Shown here piece by piece: positions 52,365 to 62,370 of a stretch of 64,000 nucleotides of DNA (within the stretch, counting starts at the first letter, position 1; every line of letters starts with the position of its first letter). Below the pieces are notes generated by a model, which ran no database searches, was not told where the DNA came from, and saw only the letters and a list, made by a program, of their open reading frames with translations. The stretch comes from Teredinibacter turnerae T7901 (GTDB lineage Bacteria > Pseudomonadota > Gammaproteobacteria > Pseudomonadales > Cellvibrionaceae), in NCBI RefSeq assembly GCF_000023025.1, contig NC_012997.1, positions 1,472,764-1,536,763 on the forward strand, in the 5' to 3' direction. The translations under genes were made by a program, and so were the position numbers.

Positions 52365-55300
52365 ATGAACATCCTTTTAAACCGATGTGTAGCAATGGCA
52401 GTAGCAATGCTCGCCGGTAGCGCAGCAACGGCAGTTTCTGCAGCGCCTGTGGGTTTTGCGGCCTTAAATGGCGGTACGACGGGCGGCGCCGGCGGCCAGG
52501 TTGTAAGAGCAAGCACAGGAACGGAAATTCACGAGGCGTTGTGCGGCCGGGCGTCCAGTAGCACTCCCATCATAATTCAGGTTGAAGGCACAATTACTCC
52601 GGGCAATACCAGTAAAGTCAGTGGTAGTAGTTGTAATACCGCCAGTGGCGTGATTGAAATTAAAGAAGTCAGTAATGTGACTATTGTGGGCGTCGGTGGT
52701 GGTGCAACATTCGATGAGGTGGGTATCCATGTACGCTCATCAAGTAATATTATTTTGCAAAACCTGTACGTGCGCGATGTAAAAAAATCCAATGGCACAA
52801 CCTCAAATGGTGGTGACGCCATTGGTATGGAATCTAACGTGTCTAACGTGTGGGTAGACCACGTAACTCTGGAAGCGTTTGGTGGCGAAAGTGAAGGTTA
52901 CGACGGCCTTTTCGATATGAAAGCCAACACCAAATACGTGACCCTTTCGTACAGTCACCTTAAAGGCTCTGGGCGCGGCGGCCTTATAGGGTCGAGCAGC
53001 AGTGATGATGAAAACAACTACATTACGTTTCATCATAATTTTTATGAAAATATTCACTCTCGTATCCCGCTGCTGCGCCACGGCGACGCGATTCATACCT
53101 ACAACAACTTCTTCAGCAATATTTCAGGCACCGGCATTAACTCGCGCCGTGGTGCGAAGATACGTGTAGAAAATAATTATTTTGAAAACGCGCGTAATCC
53201 GCTGGGTACGTTTTATGACGACGTGGAGGGTTACTGGCAGGTCGCAGGCAACTTTTTTGCCAGCAGTGTGGTTTGGGAAGAGGAAAGTGATGAACATCCG
53301 GCAGGTCCTAATGTTCAATCCACTACGACGGTTAATATTCCCTACAGCTACTCGCTAGACGATGCCGGATGTGTACCTCAAATTGTGCAAACGACTGCCG
53401 GTGCGAACAAGGGGATGTTAACGTCTGATGGTTCCTGCCAGAGCACGTCTTCATCATCCAGTAGCAGCTCGTCGAGCAGTAGTTCCAGCAGTGGTGGCTC
53501 CACCAGTAGCAGCTCGTCATCAACTAGCTCATCTTCTGGTGGATCTGGCGGAACGAATTTAAGTATCGGTGCTGGTTCGGATGGTTCCAGTAAAGCGTCG
53601 GGCACTTCCTACGGTGATGTGCGCGATGGTGACCTGGCCACCTACTGGTCGCCCAGCAGTTCAACAGGGCGTATCTCGATAAAGTGGAGTGAAGATACAA
53701 CAGTCGCGCGTGTCGTTATTGTTGAAGCCGCAGGAAGCGAAGGTAATATACAGCACTGGGAGCTGATTAATAATGATACCGGCGCGCAAATCAGTTCCGG
53801 AACGGGCGCTGGAACCATTGATTTTAATCCAGTTACTCTTGGCAAAATAAATTTCGAAATCCTTTCCAGCAGCGGTACCCCTGCGATCGCAGAATTCGAA
53901 ACTTATGCGAGTGCCGGTGGATCGTCTTCTTCCTCGAGCAGCAGCTCCAGTTCTTCAACCTCTTCCAGCTCCAGCTCTAGTTCAACTAGCGCTTCATCGT
54001 CATCCTCGAGCACAAGCGGTGGTGGCGGCAGTTGTGCTGGCATTAATGAGTATCCTGACTGGACGGCGCGAGACTGGTCTGGCGGCGACTATAATCACGC
54101 GAATGCCGGTGATCAAATGGTCTACAGTGGCGCACTCTACGCGGCAAACTGGTATACCAATACGGTTCCGGGCAGCGATGCGTCCTGGACATTCATTTCG
54201 TCGTGCGATCAGGGCGGTTCTAGCAGTTCTTCGTCAAGCAGTTCTTCGTCAAATAGTTCCTCATCAAGTAGCTCATCTTCAAGCAGTTCGTCATCCGGTG
54301 GCTCGGTCGTTAGCGCGACTGTGCAAGAAAACGCCCTTGGCTTTTGTGGCGTTGACGGAACTGTAGATAGCAACAACGGCGGATTTACCGGCAGCGGATT
54401 TGCGAACACCGACAATGCTAATGGCACTGGGATCGATTGGACAATTACCGGCGATAGCGGGTCTTATACGTTGCGCTGGCGTTATGCCAATGGTTCCGAT
54501 GTGAACAGGTCAGCGATACTGAGTGTAAATGGCGTTGCAGTATCTACTGAAGATTTTGTGGGTACCGGTAGTTGGACCTCATGGGCTACTACGTCGGTGC
54601 AGCTAAATCTGGGTGCGGGGTATAAAGAAATACGCTTGCTGGCAAATCAATCATCCGGGCTCGCGAATATAGATTACGTGGAAATTACTGGCCCGGGCGT
54701 GGCAGCTGCAACCTGTGGTGGCTCAAGTTCATCCAGTAGCTCCAGTTCATCGAGCAGTTCTTCCAGCAGTAGTTCATCGAGCAGCTCTTCCGGAGGTATT
54801 GGTGGCGCTTGTGACGCATTACTAAACGATCCGAACACAAACTGGCGAGATACTTCTCTGCAAACCGATCAGGAAATTATCCAATGTTTGAGCAGCAGCC
54901 TCGGCCAACCTGTTGGCTTCGGTGAGAGCGCAACTGGCGGATACAATGCGAACGGCGGCAGTGAACTGGTGATTATTACTAACAACCGCCCGGAAGATCA
55001 GATCCTCGCTGCGATTTCCTCACCTGACTATAAGTGGATAGTGTTTGATAAACAGGATTTCCGCGATGAAGTGCAATTGATGATGTATCGCCCTTACTGT
55101 TCGAATAGCAGCTTGCAATCAGCACTTGGGTTAAACGAGTCGCAATGTCGTGATCCTTATGCCTGGTGTTCCGCCAACGGTGTGGGCAGCGAAGCTTGTT
55201 TGGAAACATTCTTTAACGAAAAACTCAATGACAGCAGCCTGCCTATTCGCAACTATCTGATTGACAGCAACACCACGATAGACGGGCGCGGTGCGAATGC

Positions 55301-56195
55301 CACCTTTGTCTTCAATGGCTTTAAAATCGGTTCGGACAGCAGCGGTGCCTCTACGCACGAGTCGGAAAATGTCATTATCACCAACAATAAGTTTATTGGT
55401 GTGGGGCATGTGGAAGATCACGATCTGGACCCGGATATGATTCGCTCGACGGGTGAATCGCATGATATCTGGATTCACCAGAATACATTTGATACCACAG
55501 GTGACTCGGCGTTTGACGTGAAAGTGGGTGCTTACGATATTACGGTCTCGTTCAATAAGCTGGTCAATGTTAAGCGCGCAGCGCTGCACGGTTCCAGCGA
55601 CAGCCGTACCATCAATTCACAAATCACGACGACTATTCACAATAACTTGTTTGTAACAACGGACGAGCACTACAGCGATAGTCGCTACGAGACCTTGCGT
55701 CGAGTGCCACTTATGCGGCGTGGACAGAGCCACATGTTTAATAACGTGTTCTACAACTACCGCAAAGATATACTCAGCGTGCGTGTTGGGGGCCGAATCG
55801 CGTTTGAAAACAATATGGTTCTGAATAACGCAGTCGAGGCGGCAAACAATAGCAACAGCGATGATCTTGACTATTTTGTTGAGACCCTGCTGCGTGATTT
55901 CCGTGAAGGAGGCCTGGATGTGTGGGGCAGCTACGTGTGGATGGCCAACGCCAATTGCCAGCTGCAAGGTGATGCCGGAGATCTTACCAAAAGTGAAGGC
56001 TCGACGCCGGATATGATGGCGCAGTACAGCAATCGTTCACGCTCTGAGATTACTGGCCACTTGTTGCCAGCTGGGCAAGACCTGGCAGATTACCTTTTTG
56101 CTACCGCAGGCAAGGGTGGCGTTGCACCCTGGGTTGTTACTGGTGCATCGAGCATTTCTGATGTCGTTGCCAGTGCGCCTGGCGGTTGCCAGTAG
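52365..56195 (+). CDS. Secreted modular pectate lyase with two PL1-type catalytic domains
   Basis: The 1276-aa product begins with a signal peptide (AMAVAMLAGSAATAVSA). Order: PL1 domain ~30-345 (WVDHVTLE, DGLFDMKANTKYVTLSYSHL, HHNFYENIHSRIPLLRHGDA with the catalytic Arg region); polyserine ~360-395; discoidin/CBM32-like module ~396-515; polyserine; CBM5/12-like module ~556-615 (YPDWTARDWSGGDYNHANAG); polyserine; CBM35/CBM6-like module ~648-783; polyserine; second PL1-like domain ~812-1276 (HDIWIHQNTFDTTGDSAFDV, RRVPLMRRGQSHMFNNVFYN). It should cleave polygalacturonate outside the cell by beta-elimination. Two lyase domains may differ in product or calcium use. The stop is followed by a terminator. 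Confidence 0.92.
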   Translation: MNILLNRCVAMAVAMLAGSAATAVSAAPVGFAALNGGTTGGAGGQVVRASTGTEIHEALCGRASSSTPIIIQVEGTITPGNTSKVSGSSCNTASGVIEIKEVSNVTIVGVGGGATFDEVGIHVRSSSNIILQNLYVRDVKKSNGTTSNGGDAIGMESNVSNVWVDHVTLEAFGGESEGYDGLFDMKANTKYVTLSYSHLKGSGRGGLIGSSSSDDENNYITFHHNFYENIHSRIPLLRHGDAIHTYNNFFSNISGTGINSRRGAKIRVENNYFENARNPLGTFYDDVEGYWQVAGNFFASSVVWEEESDEHPAGPNVQSTTTVNIPYSYSLDDAGCVPQIVQTTAGANKGMLTSDGSCQSTSSSSSSSSSSSSSSSGGSTSSSSSSTSSSSGGSGGTNLSIGAGSDGSSKASGTSYGDVRDGDLATYWSPSSSTGRISIKWSEDTTVARVVIVEAAGSEGNIQHWELINNDTGAQISSGTGAGTIDFNPVTLGKINFEILSSSGTPAIAEFETYASAGGSSSSSSSSSSSSTSSSSSSSSTSASSSSSSTSGGGGSCAGINEYPDWTARDWSGGDYNHANAGDQMVYSGALYAANWYTNTVPGSDASWTFISSCDQGGSSSSSSSSSSSNSSSSSSSSSSSSSSGGSVVSATVQENALGFCGVDGTVDSNNGGFTGSGFANTDNANGTGIDWTITGDSGSYTLRWRYANGSDVNRSAILSVNGVAVSTEDFVGTGSWTSWATTSVQLNLGAGYKEIRLLANQSSGLANIDYVEITGPGVAAATCGGSSSSSSSSSSSSSSSSSSSSSSSGGIGGACDALLNDPNTNWRDTSLQTDQEIIQCLSSSLGQPVGFGESATGGYNANGGSELVIITNNRPEDQILAAISSPDYKWIVFDKQDFRDEVQLMMYRPYCSNSSLQSALGLNESQCRDPYAWCSANGVGSEACLETFFNEKLNDSSLPIRNYLIDSNTTIDGRGANATFVFNGFKIGSDSSGASTHESENVIITNNKFIGVGHVEDHDLDPDMIRSTGESHDIWIHQNTFDTTGDSAFDVKVGAYDITVSFNKLVNVKRAALHGSSDSRTINSQITTTIHNNLFVTTDEHYSDSRYETLRRVPLMRRGQSHMFNNVFYNYRKDILSVRVGGRIAFENNMVLNNAVEAANNSNSDDLDYFVETLLRDFREGGLDVWGSYVWMANANCQLQGDAGDLTKSEGSTPDMMAQYSNRSRSEITGHLLPAGQDLADYLFATAGKGGVAPWVVTGASSISDVVASAPGGCQ

Positions 56196-56372
56196 CACAG
56201 CGTAGCTAATAGCGACGCGGTGCTAATAGCTTGGTAATGAAGATAGCAAAGTTAACAGGCGGTGCAGGGAAGCGCTGCGATTGGCCGAAGGGCACGGGAT
56301 TAAATAGCAAGTTTCATCTATTTAATTGCCTGGTTAATAGAAGATTTGCATAGGTTTTTGTGCGGCAACAGG

Positions 56373-56397
56373 GGCTCCTTCGGGAGCCCTTTTTTAC
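56373..56397 (+). terminator. Intrinsic terminator after the pectate lyase gene
   Basis: ggggctcc/ggagccc with a ttcg loop is followed by six T. Confidence 0.92.
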
Positions 56398-56439
56398 ATG
56401 TAATGAATATTAAAAAATAACAACAGGAAACAGGTGGCT

Positions 56440-57708
56440 ATGAATAGACGTGGGCATTGTTTACCGAACAACGCGTTGAATTGGGCGTTGAGCTTTTTAT
56501 TGAAACGAATACATATCGTATTTTTGTGTTTGCAAGTTCTTGTTGTGTCGAAGGCCGCAGGTGAAGAAATCACTAAAACGGTGGAGAGTGGCTGCAGCGT
56601 AAGTGTGTTATCGCAGGCGGATATTGGGGGCGGTGATACGGAATCGTGTGTCGGGCAGTGCTTTGCAATGGTTGGCGATGCGCTTAGCTATCTCAAAAAA
56701 ACTGATTGTAGCAGCACGCTTATTTCCATCGGTAAAGGTCGATATCGCGAAAAAATTGTGTTGGATCTTCCGGGGCTGACGCTTGCAGGCATAGGTCGGG
56801 ATCAATCGCACATTGTGCACGCGTTGCCTGCAGGTGCTGCTGCTAGCTATGACCGCGACGGTTGGGGCACACCTGGATCGGCAACGGTAACAATCAACGC
56901 TTCCGATGTGGTTGTGCGAAATCTCACAATCGAGAACGATTTTGATTTTCTACGCAATGATGGCCTCGAAAAAAATAATCCCCAGCGGGAAGCTAGCGCT
57001 CAGGCTGTGGCGCTTCTTTTAGACTCAAAGAGTGATCGAGTTTTACTGCAAGGCGTTAAGCTCGCGAGTCATCAAGATACCCTGTTTGCCCGAGGAAAAC
57101 GCGCGATCGTTATTGATAGCATGGTCACGGGTAACGTGGATTTTATTTTCGGCAGTGGTCAGGTTTGGTTCGAGAACAGTGAGCTGATTTCCCGCAAACG
57201 CGGTAAAGCGATATCACCCGGAACGCTAGGTGGCTACATTTCGGCGCCCTCGACGCAGCTTCGCGACAGCTATGGATTTGTATTTAATCATTGCATGCTG
57301 GGCGCGGAACAAGGCGTTCCCGATGGCTCGGTAGCATTGGGTCGACCTTGGCATCCCACCAGAAATTTTTCTGACGGCCGCTATGCAGACCCAGATGCAG
57401 TGGGTTTCGTATTATTCGCAAACAGCGTTTTCGGCGCGCATATTTCCAAGCGTGGTTGGACTTCGATGCGAGGTACCAATAAGGACGGAAAGAAAACCTT
57501 GGTTTTTGCGCCTGAAAGTGCCAGGTTCTTTGAATGGAATAACCGCGGCCCTGGCGTTCATGCTCGTACACAACGCGAAAGAGAATTCGGTCTGGAAAAT
57601 GGTGGTCCTGCTAAGTCCAATATGCTGGATATATTGCGCGGTTATCACGTGGCTGATTGGGCGGATGGCATGAAAGTGCTGGATGCCGGCTCGCAGCGAA
57701 TGGAGTAA
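56440..57708 (+). CDS. Pectin methylesterase (CE8)
   Basis: ATG 56440 after aggaaacagg (GTG 56434 alternative) gives 422 aa. A signal-anchor or signal peptide lies at residues ~20-38 (RIHIVFLCLQVLVVSKAAG). CE8 motifs: ASAQAVALLL, SHQDTLFARG with catalytic Gln-Asp, GNVDFIFGSGQVWFE with the second Asp, and LGRPWHPT with the substrate Arg-Trp. It removes methyl esters from pectin so that the lyase can act. It has its own start region after the upstream terminator. Confidence 0.93.
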   Translation: MNRRGHCLPNNALNWALSFLLKRIHIVFLCLQVLVVSKAAGEEITKTVESGCSVSVLSQADIGGGDTESCVGQCFAMVGDALSYLKKTDCSSTLISIGKGRYREKIVLDLPGLTLAGIGRDQSHIVHALPAGAAASYDRDGWGTPGSATVTINASDVVVRNLTIENDFDFLRNDGLEKNNPQREASAQAVALLLDSKSDRVLLQGVKLASHQDTLFARGKRAIVIDSMVTGNVDFIFGSGQVWFENSELISRKRGKAISPGTLGGYISAPSTQLRDSYGFVFNHCMLGAEQGVPDGSVALGRPWHPTRNFSDGRYADPDAVGFVLFANSVFGAHISKRGWTSMRGTNKDGKKTLVFAPESARFFEWNNRGPGVHARTQREREFGLENGGPAKSNMLDILRGYHVADWADGMKVLDAGSQRME

Positions 57709-58100
57709 GTGACTCAAACGGTGTTGCGTTGAACGTTATTTGTCTGTCGACGTTTGTAACTGTACTGAATAATACTGCTTGTTTGTGAGGATTGCTCGGC
57801 TATAACCAACTCAAACTATTCCTCCGAAATTCTAGCACCAAAAAGGAGGTGCTATAGCAAGTTTCGTGACCATTAATCCCGATACAGTCTTGTGAGCGGA
57901 ATTTGATCACAATACCAGATTCGAGAATGATTAAGTAGTCAACAAATTAAAGGATTGCTCGTTTTCCCTTGCTAATCTTTTTTAAACTATCATCCGAGTT
58001 ATCATGCCCTTGCTGCATTTCTCTTGCAGATAACATGGTGTAACGGTTGTATTCTCTGCAAGCGGGATATAGGGAAATTCAAAATTAATAGGAGGCGCTC
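57709..58100. other. Intergenic region upstream of the GH43 gene
   Basis: 392 bp without a gene. A hairpin tagcacc/ggtgcta is at 57832-57855. A degenerate tgtgagcggaatttgatcaca lies near 57891-57911, but the arms are too far apart for a normal CRP site. A taggaggcgctc ribosome-binding site starts the next gene. Confidence 0.4.
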
Positions 58101-60446
58101 ATGAGACCAATACTGATTTTCCGTTTGCTGATGTTAGTAGTGTTTTCTTCCATGTGTTTTAGAGGTTATGCACTGGAAGATGGGATCTACGTAATTAAAT
58201 CTAAAATATCTGACAAGCCGATCGAGGTGGCTGACGCCAGCCTGTCGGAGGGCGCAAATATCCAGCAGTGGTCTGACAACAATGGAAGTCATCAGCGCTG
58301 GCAGATCTCCAGCGTTGGTGAAGGAATATATTCTATTGTTAATGCCAACAGCGGTATGGCGATGGAAGTGTATAACTTTGATACCACCGATGGTGCGAAC
58401 ATTGTTCAGTGGACATATTGGGCTGGTGAAACCCAGCACTGGTACATCAACGATCTTGGGAATGGTTACTCAAGCATCGTTAATGTTTATTCCGATAAAT
58501 CGCTTGATTTATATAATTTTGATACGAGCGATGGAGCCAATATTGCTCAATGGACTCATTGGGGCGGCGACCCACAGCAATGGGTTCTTAGCCCGGTTGT
58601 TATGCCGCCTGATACGCTGGTTATTGAAGAAAATAACGCGGGATTTTGTCGCGTTGATGGAAGCATCGATAGTAACAATATGGGTTTTACCGGAAGCGGA
58701 TTTGCAAACACCGACAATCAGGTTGGTACAGGCGTAGAGTGGGCAATCAACGTTTCAACTGCCGGTACCTATAGTTTTGAATGGCGATTTTCCAACGGCA
58801 GCGCCGCGGCACGGCCTGGAGCCTTAACAGTTGATGGTGCCTTAGTTGCCAGCGTAAGTTTTCCAACTACGGGCTCTTGGTCGTCTTGGGCAGCTAGCGA
58901 AACCTCAACAACCTGGTTGAGCCAGGGCTACCATTTTGTTCGGTTGGAAGCGACTGCAAATGCAGGGTTGGCGAACATCGACAGCTTGAGTATAACAGGC
59001 GCAAGTCTGAGTGCTGAAGTTTGCGATTTTGGCAGCACGCCTACGCCAACCCCACCACCTGAAGACATTGTTTTTGCTACGCCCAGTTTAAACTCCATTT
59101 CGGTACATGATCCTTCAGTAATCGCGGCAGAGGGACAGTTTTATATTTTTGGTAGTCATCTTAGCGTTGCGCGCAGTGTAGATATGCAAAACTGGGTGCG
59201 TGTAGCGGATGGCGTGAATGCGCAAAATCCGATTTTTAACAATGTCGTTAACGAGCTGCAGGAAGCGCTAAGCTGGGCGGAAACTAACACCTTGTGGGCG
59301 CCAGATGTCGCTAGTGTAAACGGCCGCTATTTAATGTATTACAACGCTTGCCGTGGAGATTCACCGCTCTCTGCGTTGGGAATTGCTAGTGCATCCAATG
59401 TAGGGGGGCCTTACACAAATCAAGGGATAATTCTGCGGTCCGGCATGTGGGGGCAACCGAGTGCAGATGGCACAACCTACAACGCGAATGTCCATCCGAA
59501 TGTCGTCGATCCTGCAGTATTTTTCGATCAGAACGGGCGCCTCTGGATGATGTACGGTTCTTATTCTGGTGGCATATTTATTATGCAGCTCGATCCATCC
59601 ACGGGCTTCCCTTATGGTGGGCAAGGTTACGGCAAGCATTTGCTGGGCGGTAATCATGCAAGGATTGAAGGAGCTTATGTCATCTATAGCCCGGAAACCG
59701 GATTTTATTATATGTTTTCGAGTTACGGCGGACTGTCTGCAGATGGTGGCTATAATATCCGCGTCTCTCGCTCAGCCAATCCGGAGGGCCCCTATTACGA
59801 TTCGAACGGCACAAACATGGCTAGTGTAAAAGGGGCTGCGGGAACCGTATTTGACGACGCCAGTATTGCTCCCCACGGCGTAAAATTAATGGGTAACTAT
59901 GTGTTCTCCGGTAGCAACGACACTTTGGGTTACGTCTCTCCTGGGCACAATTCCGCATGGCGTGACCCGGCAACAGGGCAGTACTTTTTACTCTTTCATA
60001 CCCGATTTCCCGGCCGTGGTGAGCAGCACGCTGTTCGTGTTCACGAATTCTTTTTTAATGAAAACGGCTGGCCTGTCGTGTCGCCATTGCGCTACGCGAA
60101 AAAAGTAGATGTAAATAACAGTAACCGAAGCTTTGATCAATTGCAGGCAGTTTATGCTCCGGAAGTTCCCGGCACCTATCAGCTGATAAATCACGGTAAG
60201 GATATTTCTGCGGTGATAAAACAGTCTACGGATATTCAATTAAACAGCGGCGGATCGATCAGTGGTGGCGCGAGTGGCAGTTGGAGTTACTCCCAAGGCG
60301 AGCGTGCTATTTCGTTAGTGATCGATGGTACGCGCTATTCAGGCGCCGTGAGCCGCCAATGGAATCAGGTACGCAGCCGCTTCGAAGTTACATTTAGCGC
60401 ATTATCCAATGATGGGACTGCGGTGTGGGGCATTCGCTCCAATTAA
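58101..60446 (+). CDS. Secreted GH43 endo-alpha-1,5-L-arabinanase with ricin-type and CBM35-like modules
   Basis: 781 aa. A signal peptide (LIFRLLMLVVFSSMCFRGYA) is followed by a ricin-B/CBM13 trefoil ~25-170 with three Q-x-W repeats (HQRW, TQHW, PQQW). A CBM35/CBM6-like module ~178-308 is very like that of the double pectate lyase. After a Pro/Thr linker, the GH43 five-bladed propeller spans ~330-680, with catalytic Asp in SVHDPSVI, pKa-modulating Asp in NVVDPAVFF and acid Glu in HARIEGAYVIY. A C-terminal GH43_C beta domain (~685-781) is typical of endo-arabinanases. It should cut arabinan side chains of rhamnogalacturonan I. Confidence 0.92.
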   Translation: MRPILIFRLLMLVVFSSMCFRGYALEDGIYVIKSKISDKPIEVADASLSEGANIQQWSDNNGSHQRWQISSVGEGIYSIVNANSGMAMEVYNFDTTDGANIVQWTYWAGETQHWYINDLGNGYSSIVNVYSDKSLDLYNFDTSDGANIAQWTHWGGDPQQWVLSPVVMPPDTLVIEENNAGFCRVDGSIDSNNMGFTGSGFANTDNQVGTGVEWAINVSTAGTYSFEWRFSNGSAAARPGALTVDGALVASVSFPTTGSWSSWAASETSTTWLSQGYHFVRLEATANAGLANIDSLSITGASLSAEVCDFGSTPTPTPPPEDIVFATPSLNSISVHDPSVIAAEGQFYIFGSHLSVARSVDMQNWVRVADGVNAQNPIFNNVVNELQEALSWAETNTLWAPDVASVNGRYLMYYNACRGDSPLSALGIASASNVGGPYTNQGIILRSGMWGQPSADGTTYNANVHPNVVDPAVFFDQNGRLWMMYGSYSGGIFIMQLDPSTGFPYGGQGYGKHLLGGNHARIEGAYVIYSPETGFYYMFSSYGGLSADGGYNIRVSRSANPEGPYYDSNGTNMASVKGAAGTVFDDASIAPHGVKLMGNYVFSGSNDTLGYVSPGHNSAWRDPATGQYFLLFHTRFPGRGEQHAVRVHEFFFNENGWPVVSPLRYAKKVDVNNSNRSFDQLQAVYAPEVPGTYQLINHGKDISAVIKQSTDIQLNSGGSISGGASGSWSYSQGERAISLVIDGTRYSGAVSRQWNQVRSRFEVTFSALSNDGTAVWGIRSN

Positions 60447-60671
60447 ATTCACTGTAGTATTTTATAACACGACCTGGCAGCGGACTCTATCTGTTCTCTG
60501 CCAGGGGTGTCGAATGTGAATAAATCGGTGATAAATCCTATGTGAGGCTCGCTCCAAGTCGCGAGCCGCAGTGGGTTTTTGAAGATGATTGCCAAGAGAG
60601 GCTTTTGAAAAGGGGGGAATCTACGGGCAGCTAACTGGTGATGGACGATAAGTACCGAAAGGCCGGTGTTT
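60447..60671. other. Convergent intergenic region between GH43 and kduD
   Basis: 225 bp; no gene and no clear hairpin-plus-T terminator for either direction is seen. Confidence 0.4.
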
Positions 60672-61466
60672 TTAGTCTTCGTTTGCCGGCCTGCCGATTG
60701 TCGCCAGGATTCCTCCATCCACATAGAGAATTTGCCCGGTAACAAAATTACTTGCGTCTGATGCGAGAAAAATGGTTGCGCCTTGCAGGTCATCGGGGTC
60801 TCCCCATTTGCCTGCCGGTGTGCGGCTGATGATAAACTCGTTCATCGGGTTACCATCTACGCGAATAGGTGCGGTCTGGCTGGTAGCGAAATAACCGGGA
60901 CCAATGCCGTTAACCTGAATATTGTACTTCGCCCATTCTGTCGCCATGTTGCGGGTTAGCATTTTCAGGCCGCCTTTTGCTGCAGCATATGCGCCTACCG
61001 AGTTTCGCCCCAACTCACTCATCATGGAGCAGATGTTAATAATCTTCCCCTTGCCTCTGCCGATCATGCTTTTGGCTACCGGTCGCGTCATGGTAAAAAC
61101 GCCCGTTAAATCCGTTTTTAATACAAGCTCCCATTCTTCTATTGGCATTTCCAAAAGGGGGGTTCGGCGAATAATGCCTGCGTTATTTACCAGGATATCA
61201 ACAGGTCCAACGTCCTTTTCAATAGCCTCAAGGGCGTCTGCAACTTGCGTTTCGTTGGTTACGTCAAAACGGTAACCGAGCGCATTGATGCCGTGATTGC
61301 GATAATCCTCAAGTGCACTATCGATCTTTTCCTGAGAGGAATGACCATTAATGACAAGTGTCGCTCCTGCCTTGGCGAGGCCTTTTCCCATGGCCATGCC
61401 CAACCCGTGAGTCGCGCCCGTGACAAGGGCTACCTTACCTTCGAGATTAAAAAGCGCCGTGCTCAT
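60672..61466 (-). CDS. kduD: 2-dehydro-3-deoxy-D-gluconate 5-dehydrogenase
   Basis: ATG 61466 after aggagcaat gives 264 aa; an upstream frame start at 61592 lacks support. The short-chain dehydrogenase shows TGATHGLGMAMGKGL (NAD motif), NNAGIIRRTPLLEM, catalytic Ser in ICSMMSELG and Y-x3-K in GAYAAAKGGL, and the C-terminal YVDGGILATIGRP typical of KduD. It reduces 2,5-diketo-3-deoxygluconate to KDG in the pectin pathway. It follows kduI by 28 bp. Confidence 0.93.
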   Translation of the reverse strand: MSTALFNLEGKVALVTGATHGLGMAMGKGLAKAGATLVINGHSSQEKIDSALEDYRNHGINALGYRFDVTNETQVADALEAIEKDVGPVDILVNNAGIIRRTPLLEMPIEEWELVLKTDLTGVFTMTRPVAKSMIGRGKGKIINICSMMSELGRNSVGAYAAAKGGLKMLTRNMATEWAKYNIQVNGIGPGYFATSQTAPIRVDGNPMNEFIISRTPAGKWGDPDDLQGATIFLASDASNFVTGQILYVDGGILATIGRPANED

Positions 61467-61494
61467 TGTGTATTGCTCCTGATTATTACCTGGT

Positions 61495-62337
61495 TTATTT
61501 GAGGTCTGCCGGGTTGTGAAAGTCCATATCTGTGTAGTCCAGGTTTTCCCCAGCCATACCCCAAATAAATGTGTAATTCGCTGTGCCGACACCAGAATGC
61601 ATGGACCAGGGTGGTGATACCACCGCTTGTTCGTTACCGACCCAGATGTGGCGAGTCTCGTCAGCGGGCCCCATAAAGTGACACACAGCGTGTTCTTCAG
61701 GTAAATTAAAATAAAAATAAGCCTCCATGCGACGACTGTGGGTGTGCATCGGCATGGTATTCCAGATACTGCCGGGCTTTAGCTCCGTCATACCCATTTG
61801 CAACTGGCACGTCTCCACGACGCCGCCTATAACGAGCTGATAAATTTCGCGTTCGTTACAGGTGGTGGCATCCCCGAGCGACAATACATTCGCATCTGAT
61901 TTGCCCACTTTTTTGGTGGGGAATTGCTGGTGCGCCGGGGCTGAGTTCATATAAAACTTTGCTGGATCGCTGGCAGTTGTGCTGGCAAAGCTCACTTGCT
62001 GCGCTCCTTTGCCGATATAAATGGCCTCTTTCGCGGCAATTGTGTATTTCTCTCCGTCAACTGTCACGATGCCTTCACCGCCAATATTGATTGCCGCGAG
62101 TTCGCGGCGGGCAAGGAACGCGTCGGATTTTAATTGATCGACAGATTCCAGATGGAGCACGCTATCTACTGGATAGATGCCGCCAACAATAATTCGGTCG
62201 TAGTGTGTGTAGGTAAGGCAAATTTCATTTGGCTTGAACACAGATTCGATGAGAAAGTGTTCCCGGAGCTTGCTTGTATCGTAGTTTTTGTAATCGTTTT
62301 TGTGGACGGCGAACCGCTCTTCAATGGATATGGTCAT
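61495..62337 (-). CDS. kduI: 5-keto-4-deoxyuronate isomerase
   Basis: The 280-aa product (E. coli 278) has a cupin fold with a zinc site. Key parts are SIWNTMPMHTHSRRMEAYFY with His, His and Glu ligands, HFMGPADETRHIWV and SPPWSMHSGVGTANYTFIWG. It converts 5-keto-4-deoxyuronate, from unsaturated galacturonate, to 2,5-diketo-3-deoxygluconate. It lies between the GH105-like gene and kduD on the same strand. Confidence 0.97.
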   Translation of the reverse strand: MTISIEERFAVHKNDYKNYDTSKLREHFLIESVFKPNEICLTYTHYDRIIVGGIYPVDSVLHLESVDQLKSDAFLARRELAAINIGGEGIVTVDGEKYTIAAKEAIYIGKGAQQVSFASTTASDPAKFYMNSAPAHQQFPTKKVGKSDANVLSLGDATTCNEREIYQLVIGGVVETCQLQMGMTELKPGSIWNTMPMHTHSRRMEAYFYFNLPEEHAVCHFMGPADETRHIWVGNEQAVVSPPWSMHSGVGTANYTFIWGMAGENLDYTDMDFHNPADLK

Positions 62338-62370
62338 AGTGAATTCCGTGTTTTAAAGCTGGTTTCTGAG

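Noticed and set aside
53440-54790. Serine-codon repeats as a CRISPR-like or DNA-level repeat array
   Set aside because: They are in-frame polyserine linkers with varied TCN/AGY codons, typical of secreted carbohydrate-active enzymes in this bacterial group.
57891-57911. CRP-like site upstream of the GH43 gene
   Set aside because: The TGTGA and TCACA halves are separated by 11 rather than 6 bp, so it does not match the CRP consensus.
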